64,000 nt of DNA from a virus: positions 1 to 64,000 of IMG/VR virus record IMGVR_UViG_3300008740_000003. One strand, 5' to 3'. A program made the position numbers and the translations under genes. Shown piece by piece: positions 24,895-32,908 of this stretch. Each line of letters opens with the position of its first letter. Position 1 is the stretch's first letter. The notes below the pieces were generated by a model that was not told where the DNA came from, did no database searches, and saw only the letters and a list, made by a program, of their open reading frames with translations.

Positions 24895-25875
24895 ATGCCA
24901 GCAACAAGTCTTAGAGGATTATTAGGAACTAAACAAGATACTTTCGTAGCATTTGGCGAAGAAAATCTTGAGAAGGGTAGAATATATGTCTACACTCAAG
25001 GTGCCAACTATTCGAGATTATGGTGCGGATTTTGTTTTCACCCAGGTGAAGCAGGAACGGCTACAATAGAAGTTTGGGGAGCTGGTGGTAGTGGTGCAGA
25101 AATGTGCTGTTGCGGATTTGGCTTACCTGGTAATTCAGCGGCATACGTAAAAAGAACTATCTCATTAGCGGCTAATGGTTATATTTGCGGATGTACTGGT
25201 CAATCCTGTGGTAATGGAGATACATTATGTCACAGAGGTTGCTCTGAACCAACTTTCATGAATATTTCCAAAGATGGCACAGCAGGTGGATGTACTTGTA
25301 TTTGTGCTCAAGGTGGAGCAGGTGGCGTTTCTTACTGTTCTTCAAACGAATCATTTTATTGTTGTTATAAAGCAAACGGTTTTTGTGTTACAAAAACTGA
25401 AAACGATCACTGCGGTATTGTATGTAATATGTGCGATGGAAAACATATCGCTCAAGGATATTGCGGAAATATAATGTGTCCAGGAAGAACTTCTTGTGTA
25501 TCAGCATTTGGCTGTCACCCAAGTTGTCCTTGTCAATTCCACTGGCACAATCCGACACCGGCAGGAATGTTCAGTGAAAACGGAGCATATATCACTTACA
25601 ATACAGAAAATAATAATGGATTTTCACAATGGTCAGGTCACGGAGGTCACCAATTGGAAGCATCACTAGGTGCTGGAAGATTCCCAACTGGTGGAATACC
25701 TTGGGCAACTTGCTGGGGAGCAAGTAAGGCTTGTAACTGTTATGAAGCAGATCCATGTATACCACACGTTCCAGTAGGAATGGGAGGTCACGGACCAATG
25801 CCTTGCGATGGAGTAAGAGATCACGCAAACAGAGGTGGCCATGGTGGAGTTAGAATTAAATGGATTACAGGATAG
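24895..25875 (+). CDS. Cys/Gly-rich adhesin-like protein, copy 1 of 3
   Basis: A 326-aa protein with about 31 cysteines (near 9.5%) and very high glycine. The N-terminal half has 'ATIEVWGAGGSGAEMCCCGFGLPGN', the opening of the Gly-rich domain of phage tail-tip proteins. The C-terminus 'RDHANRGGHGGVRIKW' matches the closing strand of such domains. In between are CC, CxC, CxxC motifs (CTCIC, HPSCPC, CNC). Shared landmarks with the next two genes: NLEKGxIY, EMCCCG, HRG/HSGCS, FYCC, CGIxCN, CNCYExDxC, MPCDGVRDH. Likely receptor-binding tip proteins held by disulfides or metals; function not demonstrated. Confidence 0.6.
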   Translation: MPATSLRGLLGTKQDTFVAFGEENLEKGRIYVYTQGANYSRLWCGFCFHPGEAGTATIEVWGAGGSGAEMCCCGFGLPGNSAAYVKRTISLAANGYICGCTGQSCGNGDTLCHRGCSEPTFMNISKDGTAGGCTCICAQGGAGGVSYCSSNESFYCCYKANGFCVTKTENDHCGIVCNMCDGKHIAQGYCGNIMCPGRTSCVSAFGCHPSCPCQFHWHNPTPAGMFSENGAYITYNTENNNGFSQWSGHGGHQLEASLGAGRFPTGGIPWATCWGASKACNCYEADPCIPHVPVGMGGHGPMPCDGVRDHANRGGHGGVRIKWITG

Positions 25876-25884
25876 GATAAAATT

Positions 25885-26892
25885 ATGGCATCATTAACGA
25901 CATTATTGCAAACAAAATATGATGGGATAGCGGCTGGAGAAACTAACCTGGAAAAAGGTACAATTTATACTTTTTATCCTTCCAACGATTATAACACAAA
26001 CTTCCAATGTCACGTATGTTGGAAACCACCTGCAAACGGTACAGCACTTTTAGAAGTTTGGGGAGCGGCTGGATCAGGTGCAGAAATGTGTTGTTGCGGT
26101 GGAGGAATACCAGGTAACCCAGGTGGTTATGCTAAAAAACAACTAGCGGCTTTTGGTGCAAGTTGGTCAGATTGTTTTGTTTGTTCAGTTATTGGTTTAT
26201 CATGCGGTAACTCAGATACTTTAAGTCACAGAGGACGTTCAGAACCAACTCAAGTTTGTTGGTTTGCCGGCGGAGCAGATGGATGTATTTGTTCTGAAGG
26301 TGGTCAAGGAGGATGTTCTATTTGTTCTACTGGTAATGCATTATATTGTTGTTTTGTAGCACAAAATTATTGTCATACACAAGGTGGAAGCACTTATTGT
26401 GGAATAATTTGTAATTATAGAGATGATGGTGGAAACAGTTATGACGGTGCAGATTATTGTGCATTTGCTTATGGCGGAGATGTAAACTGTTATGGTGGAT
26501 TTAGTTGTTATTACTTTAGAGGATGTCAACCAAACTGTAACTGTAGATATATTGCAGTAATTAAAGTTCCACCTGGAATGGTTTCAGAGTGCGGTGGAGA
26601 AGTTCAATACGCACACGATGAAGATAGTGAAAAAGTTTATCACTCAGGTTCAGGCGGAATTATGGGAGTTATGGAACCTCTTAATTTAATGACAAGAAGT
26701 CCTACACAAGGTTCACCTTACAACGCTTGTTGGACAGGTAATGACTCTTGCGGTTGTTATCAAGATCAAGGATGTATTCACTTCTTTCCAGGAGGAATAC
26801 CAGGACAAGGACCAACACCGTGCGATGGATATAGAGATCACGCATGGAGAGGTGGAAACGGAATATTAAGAATTAAGTTTATAGCTTCGTAA
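25885..26892 (+). CDS. Cys/Gly-rich adhesin-like protein, copy 2 of 3
   Basis: A 335-aa tandem paralogue with about 30 cysteines. Landmarks: NLEKGTIYTFYPSNDY, 'ALLEVWGAAGSGAEMCCCGGGIPGN', SHRGRSEPTQVC, ALYCC, YCGIICNY, 'CGCYQDQGCIHFF', 'TPCDGYRDHAWRGGNG'. The central part (nt about 26400-26560) is expanded and tyrosine-rich relative to the other copies, the kind of variation expected in a receptor-contact region. The 9-nt gap to the upstream copy has no late promoter, so both are likely cotranscribed. Same inferred role as copy 1. Confidence 0.6.
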   Translation: MASLTTLLQTKYDGIAAGETNLEKGTIYTFYPSNDYNTNFQCHVCWKPPANGTALLEVWGAAGSGAEMCCCGGGIPGNPGGYAKKQLAAFGASWSDCFVCSVIGLSCGNSDTLSHRGRSEPTQVCWFAGGADGCICSEGGQGGCSICSTGNALYCCFVAQNYCHTQGGSTYCGIICNYRDDGGNSYDGADYCAFAYGGDVNCYGGFSCYYFRGCQPNCNCRYIAVIKVPPGMVSECGGEVQYAHDEDSEKVYHSGSGGIMGVMEPLNLMTRSPTQGSPYNACWTGNDSCGCYQDQGCIHFFPGGIPGQGPTPCDGYRDHAWRGGNGILRIKFIAS

Positions 26893-26897
26893 AAAGG

Positions 26898-26905
26898 AAT
26901 AAATA
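26898..26905 (+). promoter_or_regulatory. Late promoter octamer AATAAATA
   Basis: Lies 5 nt before the ATG at 26911, so a transcript from it would start at or next to the ATG. The AAGGA just upstream could serve translation from read-through mRNA. Confidence 0.55.
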
Positions 26906-26910
26906 TTATT

Positions 26911-27882
26911 ATGGCAACATTAAAAAACATATTAACAACAAGACAACCGGCAAGTATGTCAGAAAATAACCTAGAAAAAGGTTACATTTATGCATATTCT
27001 CCGGGTACTCAATTTGCTAATTTTTGTAATGGTGTTTGTTGGACAGCTATAGCAGATGGAAAAGCTATTGTAGAAATTTGGGGAGCTGGTGGATCTGGTT
27101 CTCGTATGTGTTGTTGCGGAGATGGATTACCAGGTAATGCAGGAGCATATTCTAAAAAAACAATTCAAGTAAATCAAGGTGATACAATTACAGCTACTTT
27201 AGGAATGGCTTGTAGAGCTCACCCACTTTGTCACTCAGGATGTAGTGATTCAACTCAATTATGTTACATAACAACTACTGGAAGTGCAGATGGTTGTATG
27301 TGTGCAAGAGGTGGATATGGTGGAAAATCTATGTGTACAACTGGTACATCTTTCTATTGTTGTTACAGTGCAGAAGGTTTCTGTACTAATAGATGTAACA
27401 ATGACAATTGTGGAATGACTTGTAACTGGTGTAATGGTGCATGGGAAGCCTTAGCATATGGTGGAGATATAAATTGTTGTGGACAAATAGGCTGTACTAG
27501 TTGGTTCGGCTGTTGCCCTCACTGTAAATGTTTCTTCCAAAGACACGCTCCTATACCTTCAGGACTTTTTGCGGAAAATGGAGCATTAATTACGTTCCAA
27601 ACAGAATCAGATGGAACACCTATGTCTAACTGGTCAGGTAACCAATTATTCCAATATTATGCGGCTCTTAATTTGGCTACTAAATCACCAAGACAAGGAA
27701 ATCCAAGAGCTTATTGTTGGAGATCAGACAGATCTTGCGGTTGTTATGAATCACAAGGATGTGCTAATTTCTTACCAACAGGAGCAGGTGGACTACCGCC
27801 AATGGCTTGTCCAGACGTTAGAGACCACGGAATACGTGGAGGACACGGAGGAGTTAGAATCAAGTTTATAGCTTCGGCATAA
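26911..27882 (+). CDS. Cys/Gly-rich adhesin-like protein, copy 3 of 3
   Basis: A 323-aa paralogue of the two preceding genes with about 31 cysteines. Landmarks: NLEKGYIYAYSPG, 'AIVEIWGAGGSGSRMCCCGDGLPGN', CHSGCSDSTQLC, FYCC, CGMTCNWCNG, 'CGCYESQGCANF', 'MACPDVRDHGIRGGHGGVRIKF'. It keeps nearly all the cysteine positions, so the pattern is under constraint and not a by-product of composition. It may have its own late promoter immediately upstream. Probably part of the same tip complex as copies 1 and 2, perhaps giving alternative or hetero-oligomeric receptor binding. Confidence 0.6.
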   Translation: MATLKNILTTRQPASMSENNLEKGYIYAYSPGTQFANFCNGVCWTAIADGKAIVEIWGAGGSGSRMCCCGDGLPGNAGAYSKKTIQVNQGDTITATLGMACRAHPLCHSGCSDSTQLCYITTTGSADGCMCARGGYGGKSMCTTGTSFYCCYSAEGFCTNRCNNDNCGMTCNWCNGAWEALAYGGDINCCGQIGCTSWFGCCPHCKCFFQRHAPIPSGLFAENGALITFQTESDGTPMSNWSGNQLFQYYAALNLATKSPRQGNPRAYCWRSDRSCGCYESQGCANFLPTGAGGLPPMACPDVRDHGIRGGHGGVRIKFIASA

Positions 27883-27897
27883 TAATTGCAGGAGTAG

Positions 27898-27905
27898 GAT
27901 AAATA
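27898..27905 (+). promoter_or_regulatory. Late promoter octamer GATAAATA
   Basis: NATAAATA match 23 nt before the ATG at 27929; AAAGGAA lies between. Confidence 0.65.
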
Positions 27906-27928
27906 GTTAAAACAAAGGAACAAAAATT

Positions 27929-28582
27929 ATGATAACAAAAGCGTTTAACATTGAGATGCCAAATAAACCATACGTGGACAACTTTTCAGATAATACTGTC
28001 CATGCTTCAGAATATGTTGGATTTAAATACGTTAAAGTAATAGTAGATGCAAATGATTGGGTAGTAAATGTAACTTCTGAAGCTGATTCAATGGCCGAAT
28101 TAAACGAACAAGCATCTCCAGTTCCAGCAGGTTGCAGTGCAGTTGTAATTGACGCTACAGCAAATCCTTTTGAAGCGGCTTTTATTACAGGAGATTATAC
28201 AACTGGTGCAGTTGCGGCTTATGAAGAATCATTAGGAACAAATGATGATGACGGAAATCCAGAAACTTGGTCATATACTTGGCAAGAAAATAGCCTTTTA
28301 GCTCAAATTTACTTACACGGTACAATGAAATATACAGCTGGTTCTTTTGTTAAACCTCAAATGAGAACACACGCATTAACTAGACAAATGTTCTTAGATT
28401 CTTTAGGACCATTAGCTGATGGTTTACAAGCTAATCTTGATGCAGATACGGCAGATCCTAAATATACAGCGGCACAAAGACAAGCAGTTGTAGATCACAA
28501 AGCATACGTAGATAATATTCCTACAAAATACGCGGCAGTTGACCATTGGAAGATTCCTTTCAAACCAATGCCTCAAGTGTAA
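27929..28582 (+). CDS. Possible tail-fibre assembly or structural protein, 217 aa
   Basis: The N-terminal half is beta-type (YVGFKYVKVIVDANDWVVNV), the middle contains 'GNPETWSYTWQENSLLAQIY', and the C-terminal 60 residues are helical and end in 'YVDNIPTKYAAVDHWKIPFKPMP'. A helical C-terminus ending in W-x-I/P-F/P-x-P is reminiscent of phage tail-fibre assembly chaperones, and the position directly after three tip-like genes fits, but the match is too weak to name it. It is cysteine-poor (one Cys) unlike its upstream neighbours. Could equally be a small virion protein. Confidence 0.4.
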   Translation: MITKAFNIEMPNKPYVDNFSDNTVHASEYVGFKYVKVIVDANDWVVNVTSEADSMAELNEQASPVPAGCSAVVIDATANPFEAAFITGDYTTGAVAAYEESLGTNDDDGNPETWSYTWQENSLLAQIYLHGTMKYTAGSFVKPQMRTHALTRQMFLDSLGPLADGLQANLDADTADPKYTAAQRQAVVDHKAYVDNIPTKYAAVDHWKIPFKPMPQV

Positions 28583-28622
28583 TAATTTAATACTTCTAAT
28601 CACATTTCAAGAATTTTAGGTT

Positions 28623-28652
28623 ACACTATTCGTACCTAATAAGTAATAGTGT
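28623..28652 (+). other. Inverted repeat before glycosyltransferase cassette
   Basis: ACACTATT (28623-28630) pairs with AATAGTGT (28645-28652) around a 14-nt loop. There is no T-run and no late octamer in this 80-nt gap, so the repeat may mark an operator, a weak terminator or a boundary of an acquired cassette. Confidence 0.35.
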
Positions 28653-28662
28653 TAATCTAATT

Positions 28663-29640
28663 ATGACTGAAAATAATCCAATATCTAGACCAAAAGCATT
28701 TTTTTTAAATGGGGGAATGGGCAGAATAATTTGTGCCATCCCTGCCCTTGAAAAATACTATAATGAATCTAACGATAAAGATTTTATTATAGTAATAGAA
28801 GGTATCCAAAATATCTTAGATGGTCATCCAACATTAGATTCTAAAACATTTGACTATGGTCATAAAAATTTATTCCACACTAAACTTGTAAAAATGGATG
28901 TGATAAGTTTAGAGCCATATAGAGTATGGGAATACTATAATCAAAAATGTAATATAACTCAAGCATTTGATATTTTAATTAATAACAAAGGCGTTAGAGA
29001 ATTATCAGCACCTACAATTAATCTAAGTCAAGAAGAATTACTTGCAGGGAAAAAAGCAGTTAAAGAAATTAAAGATAAACTTAAAAAAGAAAAAGTAATT
29101 GTTTTACAACCTTTTGGACGAGGCATTCAACAAATAGATAATAGTTTTGTAGATAAAACTTGTCGAAGTATGGAATTTAAAAATCTAAAAAGTATAATAA
29201 GAAAATTACAAGCACAAGATTATGCAATTATATTAATGGCAGAATTTGGAATTGAATTAAAAGGTGAGAAATATCCAGATGAAGTAGCAATGCCTGAAGG
29301 AATTGATTTAAGAAAATGGTTAGCAATTATAAAAAATTGTGATCATTTTTTAGGTTGTGATAGTGTAGGTCAACATTTAGCCTATATAGGTGGAACAGAA
29401 GCAACAGTAATAATTGGTGCAACGTTCCCAGTTAATACATCATATCCTAAAACAAAAGGAATTAATATTATAGATATGGGACAAATAGATAGAGAATATG
29501 ATCCAATAAGAATAACAAACGATGAACAAGTTAGTAGACATAATGAAAAATTAATGTGGATGTCTGATGAAGTAGAAGATTATGTTGTAAATGTAATATT
29601 AGGAAAACAAAAAACTGACGAGGAAGAACTAAATGAATAA
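28663..29640 (+). CDS. GT9-like glycosyltransferase (heptosyltransferase-like), copy 1
   Basis: A 325-aa protein with two Rossmann-like halves. N-terminal 'FLNGGMGRIICAIPALEKY' is the acceptor-side glycine loop of GT9/GT-B enzymes. C-terminal 'VIVLQPFGRG', then 'NLKSIIRKLQAQDYAIILMAE' and 'CDHFLGCDSVGQHLAYIGGTEATVIIGATFP' match the donor-side region (typically T/S-G-x2-H-L-A-x-G-x-P-T-x-x-x-F-G). GT9 members transfer heptose from ADP-heptose to lipopolysaccharide core; substrate here is inferred only. It overlaps the carbamoyltransferase start by 8 nt. A paralogue lies at 31431. With HldE and HldD in the window, a heptosyl donor could be made by the phage itself. Confidence 0.65.
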   Translation: MTENNPISRPKAFFLNGGMGRIICAIPALEKYYNESNDKDFIIVIEGIQNILDGHPTLDSKTFDYGHKNLFHTKLVKMDVISLEPYRVWEYYNQKCNITQAFDILINNKGVRELSAPTINLSQEELLAGKKAVKEIKDKLKKEKVIVLQPFGRGIQQIDNSFVDKTCRSMEFKNLKSIIRKLQAQDYAIILMAEFGIELKGEKYPDEVAMPEGIDLRKWLAIIKNCDHFLGCDSVGQHLAYIGGTEATVIIGATFPVNTSYPKTKGINIIDMGQIDREYDPIRITNDEQVSRHNEKLMWMSDEVEDYVVNVILGKQKTDEEELNE

Positions 29641-31444
29641 ATCAGGTTATATTGCGGCAATAGCCAGAGGACATAATGCAGGAATATGTTTATTAAAAGA
29701 TGGAGAAATTGTTTTTGCAATAGAAGAAGAAAGATTATCTAGACACAAATACGATGGTGGTCCTTATCGTTCAATGATGGAAGTATTAAAATATACTGAC
29801 AAAATAGATTATTTAATTGTAGCTCATACACAACCATTAGATGATCCTACTACTGGTAAAGTAGATTATACTCATGATGATGTATATACAGGAATAGCAA
29901 GAAAATTAGGTTTAATAGATAGAAAAGCAAATTTAAAACAACACCCACAAGTAATTGACCTAAGTCATATTCATCATAAGTTACACGCCGGTTGTGCTTT
30001 TTATAGATCAGGATTTGATAAAGCCTGTTCGGTTATTGTTGATGGAGCAGGAACTTTTATGCCTGTTAATAATCAACTTACAGGAGATTTATGGATGTTT
30101 GAAATAGAATCTATTTTTGATTGTTCATATCCTAATAATATAACAACTGTATGGAAACACTACGGTACTGGTTCTGCGTCTCCTGGAGCACATATGACAA
30201 AAATGGATTCATCTAAAATGGGAGAACCTGGTAAAACTCATGAATGTTTATTTTCAGATGTAGCAGGAATTGTTAAAGTTTATGAAGCAGTTACTCAATA
30301 CTGTGGATTCTCAGCCATTGAAGCAGGAAAAACAATGGGATTATTTCCTTATGGAAAACCTAATGATAGAATTCCTCCATTATTTCATAATGAAATAAAA
30401 TATATGTCTTTATCTAATAGACATTTAATAATTCCTACATATCCTAATGCGGCAATAGTAAATGAAGGCATTTATGATTATTTAGATGAAACACCTACAG
30501 ACAATCCTGATGTTACTAAACTACCTAATAGAAGAGATTTAGCCTATGCTTGTCAAACAGAAACTCAAGCAGAAGTTTTAAAATTAATTTATAAAGCTGT
30601 AGAAATGACAGGTCAAAAAAATGTTGTATTATCTGGTGGATATGGATTAAATTGTGTAGCAAATTATTGGTATCTTGAGTCTTTAAGAAAAGATGGAATT
30701 AATTTATTTGTTGAACCAGTATCAAATGACGCCGGAACAGCCATTGGAGCGGCTCTTTTATTTTATTATGGTATGTCAGAAGATATGACAAAAAGACCAC
30801 TTACTACATTATGTCAAGGTCCAGAAAGAAAATATACATTAGAAGAAATAGAAAAATTAGCAAATAAACCTGGTGTTGAATTGATGGACGCAAACGATAA
30901 AGATGTAGTTAAATTAATGATAGAAAAAAATATTGTTTCAATGTTTCAAGGAAAATCAGAAAGTGGTCCAAGAGCATTAGGTAACAGAAGTATTTTATTT
31001 GATCCTTCATTTAAAGATGGTAAAGATTTTGTTAATATAGTTAAACGAAGAGAATATTTTAGACCATTTGCAGGATCTATATTACATGAACACGTACACG
31101 AATGGTTTGATTTAAGAGGAATGGAAGAAAGTCCTTATATGATGTATGCTGTAAATTGTCAAGAAGGAATAGCAGAAAAAATTCCTAGTATTATACACGT
31201 AGATGGTACTTGTAGAATACAAACAGTTAAAGAAGAACAAAATCCATTGTATTATAAATTAATTAAAGAGTTTTATAATCAAACAAAAATACCAATTGTG
31301 TTTAATACGTCATTTAATTTAGCTGGAGAACCACTTGTAGAAACATTAGAAGACGCTATATGGACTCTTGAACAATCTCTTTTAGAATATTTGTATCTTC
31401 CAGAATATGGAAAAATGATAAAGGTAAAAAATGTTAAGAAATAG
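29633..31444 (+). CDS. NodU/CmcH-family carbamoyltransferase
   Basis: A 603-aa protein, full length for the family. The N-terminal domain (about 1-360) is the Kae1/actin-like fold: 'ARGHNAGICLLKDGEIVFAIEEERLSR', 'HIHHKLHAGCAFYRSGFDKA..IVDGAG', 'MGLFPYG', 'VVLSGGYGLNCVANYW' and 'PVSNDAGTAIGAALLFYY'. The C-terminal YrdC-like part has 'GKSESGPRALGNRSIL', 'KRREYFRPFAGSI' and 'FNTSFNLAGEPLVETLEDA'. Family members move a carbamoyl group from carbamoyl phosphate via carbamoyl-adenylate to a hydroxyl, often on a sugar. Here it is sandwiched and overlapped by two GT9-like genes (8 and 14 nt), so it probably decorates the sugar they add. Confidence 0.85.
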   Translation: MNKSGYIAAIARGHNAGICLLKDGEIVFAIEEERLSRHKYDGGPYRSMMEVLKYTDKIDYLIVAHTQPLDDPTTGKVDYTHDDVYTGIARKLGLIDRKANLKQHPQVIDLSHIHHKLHAGCAFYRSGFDKACSVIVDGAGTFMPVNNQLTGDLWMFEIESIFDCSYPNNITTVWKHYGTGSASPGAHMTKMDSSKMGEPGKTHECLFSDVAGIVKVYEAVTQYCGFSAIEAGKTMGLFPYGKPNDRIPPLFHNEIKYMSLSNRHLIIPTYPNAAIVNEGIYDYLDETPTDNPDVTKLPNRRDLAYACQTETQAEVLKLIYKAVEMTGQKNVVLSGGYGLNCVANYWYLESLRKDGINLFVEPVSNDAGTAIGAALLFYYGMSEDMTKRPLTTLCQGPERKYTLEEIEKLANKPGVELMDANDKDVVKLMIEKNIVSMFQGKSESGPRALGNRSILFDPSFKDGKDFVNIVKRREYFRPFAGSILHEHVHEWFDLRGMEESPYMMYAVNCQEGIAEKIPSIIHVDGTCRIQTVKEEQNPLYYKLIKEFYNQTKIPIVFNTSFNLAGEPLVETLEDAIWTLEQSLLEYLYLPEYGKMIKVKNVKK

Positions 31445-32378
31445 TGCTATCTTTTTAAATGGCGGTGCTGGAAGAATGATTAGTTCCATACCTGCATTAG
31501 AAAATTTTGAAAAAGAAAATCCTAATGATGATTTTGTAATAATTTGTGAAGGTGGAACTGATGTTTTAAAAGGTCATCCAACATTATATTATAAAACATA
31601 TGACAATTGGCATAAAGGACTTTTTAAAGAATTAATAAAAGATAGAAATTGTATTAATCCTGAACCATATAGAGTATGGGAATACTATACTCAAAAATGT
31701 AGTCTTGCTCAAGCATATGATATTGCAATTAATAATAAAGGTATAAGAGAATTACAAAAACCTACAATAAGATTAAGCAAAGATGAACTATTATATGCTC
31801 GAAAAATGTTAACTGAAGTAAAAGAAAAATGCAAAAAAGATAAAATAATTGTTATTCAACCCTTTGGAAGAGGTGTTAGAAAAGAAGATAAAGATGTAGT
31901 TGACATTACCGGCAGAAGTATGGAAACTAAAAATCTTTATAATATAGTAAGAAAGTTATCTAAAAAATATGCTGTAATGATTATGACAGAAACACCATTA
32001 GAATTTAATAAGCATATGTCATCACCTGTAGCTACACCACAAAACGTACATATTAGAATATGGATGGCTGTAATTAGACAATGTGATCACTTTGTAGGAT
32101 GTGACAGTGTAGGTGCACATATGGCTTATACTTTTGACACAACTACAACATCTATTATAGGATCTACATTTCCTATTAATACATCATTTCCAGATTATGA
32201 AAAATTTGATGTCATTGATTTGGGCAAAGAAGACCGTGTTTATAGCCCTATAAGAATTACTGTAGATGAATTTTCAGACCGTATAAACGAGGGTATTATG
32301 GAGATGAATGACCAACAAGAGCAACAAGTTATTGCATCTGTCAATAGAATGATAAAACACGGTAAAAATACCCGTTAA
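31431..32378 (+). CDS. GT9-like glycosyltransferase, copy 2
   Basis: A 315-aa paralogue of the protein at 28663, aligned along its length: 'FLNGGAGRMISSIPALENF', 'KGHPTLYYKTYDNWHKGLF', 'EPYRVWEYYTQKCSLAQAYDIAINNKGIRELQ', 'IVIQPFGRG', 'CDHFVGCDSVGAHMAYTFDTTTTSIIGSTFPINTSFP'. The conserved EPYRVWEYY..KC block is shared only by these two and is probably specific for their acceptor. It overlaps the carbamoyltransferase end by 14 nt, completing a three-gene operon. Likely adds a second sugar or a variant of the first; donor and acceptor unknown. Confidence 0.65.
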   Translation: MLRNSAIFLNGGAGRMISSIPALENFEKENPNDDFVIICEGGTDVLKGHPTLYYKTYDNWHKGLFKELIKDRNCINPEPYRVWEYYTQKCSLAQAYDIAINNKGIRELQKPTIRLSKDELLYARKMLTEVKEKCKKDKIIVIQPFGRGVRKEDKDVVDITGRSMETKNLYNIVRKLSKKYAVMIMTETPLEFNKHMSSPVATPQNVHIRIWMAVIRQCDHFVGCDSVGAHMAYTFDTTTTSIIGSTFPINTSFPDYEKFDVIDLGKEDRVYSPIRITVDEFSDRINEGIMEMNDQQEQQVIASVNRMIKHGKNTR

Positions 32379-32414
32379 GCCCAATATCTACTTAAACTTT
32401 ATCCTAATAAAATT

Positions 32415-32422
32415 GGTAAATA
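32415..32422 (+). promoter_or_regulatory. Variant late promoter octamer GGTAAATA
   Basis: One mismatch to NATAAATA, 22 nt before the ATG at 32445. The ribosome site GAAGGA sits in a small stem GAAG-GAAT-CTTC (32431-32442). Confidence 0.45.
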
Positions 32423-32444
32423 CACTTAAAGAAGGAATCTTCAT

Positions 32445-32867
32445 ATGTTTGATGTGTCAAAACTATTTGGAAAAGGCGATAAAAATACGCTATTAATGAA
32501 AAATGGGTTAAATTTTTCATATAATGGTCCGTATGCTACAGTTGTAGAAGGATTAATTTTAGACAGATTTCATGTTGGAACTTTTTGTTCTGCAGAATAT
32601 ACAATATCTATAGACTATGATACTAATAATAAAGAAATTATTAGAGCACTAGTAGTAGGTAGCCCATCAAATAGTTCTGTAACAATTTACGGAAGATCAA
32701 ATTTAGGAAATGATTTAGTAAAATTAACTAGTACAGTTACTAATTCTTATGTAGAATTAAAACTAGATCCTGAACAAAAAACATCAACAACAAAATATGA
32801 CGGTTCAAAAGCTATTTTCAAAGCAACATATTATCAAACAATGAATGCTTTGGTAGGTGGTGCATAA
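32445..32867 (+). CDS. Virion-associated hypothetical protein, 140 aa
   Basis: Soluble, mainly beta protein beginning MFDVSKLFGKGDKNTLLMKNGLNFSYNG. Visible segments 'RFHVGTFCSAEYTISIDYD', 'IIRALVVGSPSNSSVTIYGR' and 'KAIFKATYYQTMNAL' look like strands of a single beta-sandwich resembling small proteins of marine T4-like virions ('F.aaeYtisvd...iE...vvg....a...vygR...g..l..l.a'). It lies between the glycosylation cassette and the next fibre, each with a late promoter. Probably a minor structural protein. No further assignment is possible. Confidence 0.55.
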   Translation: MFDVSKLFGKGDKNTLLMKNGLNFSYNGPYATVVEGLILDRFHVGTFCSAEYTISIDYDTNNKEIIRALVVGSPSNSSVTIYGRSNLGNDLVKLTSTVTNSYVELKLDPEQKTSTTKYDGSKAIFKATYYQTMNALVGGA

Positions 32868-32885
32868 TATATGAAGTTATATTTT

Positions 32886-32893
32886 GATAAATA
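32886..32893 (+). promoter_or_regulatory. Late promoter octamer GATAAATA
   Basis: NATAAATA match 15 nt before the ATG at 32909; no strong Shine-Dalgarno sequence between. Confidence 0.65.
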
Positions 32894-32908
32894 TAGAGTA
32901 TAAAGACT

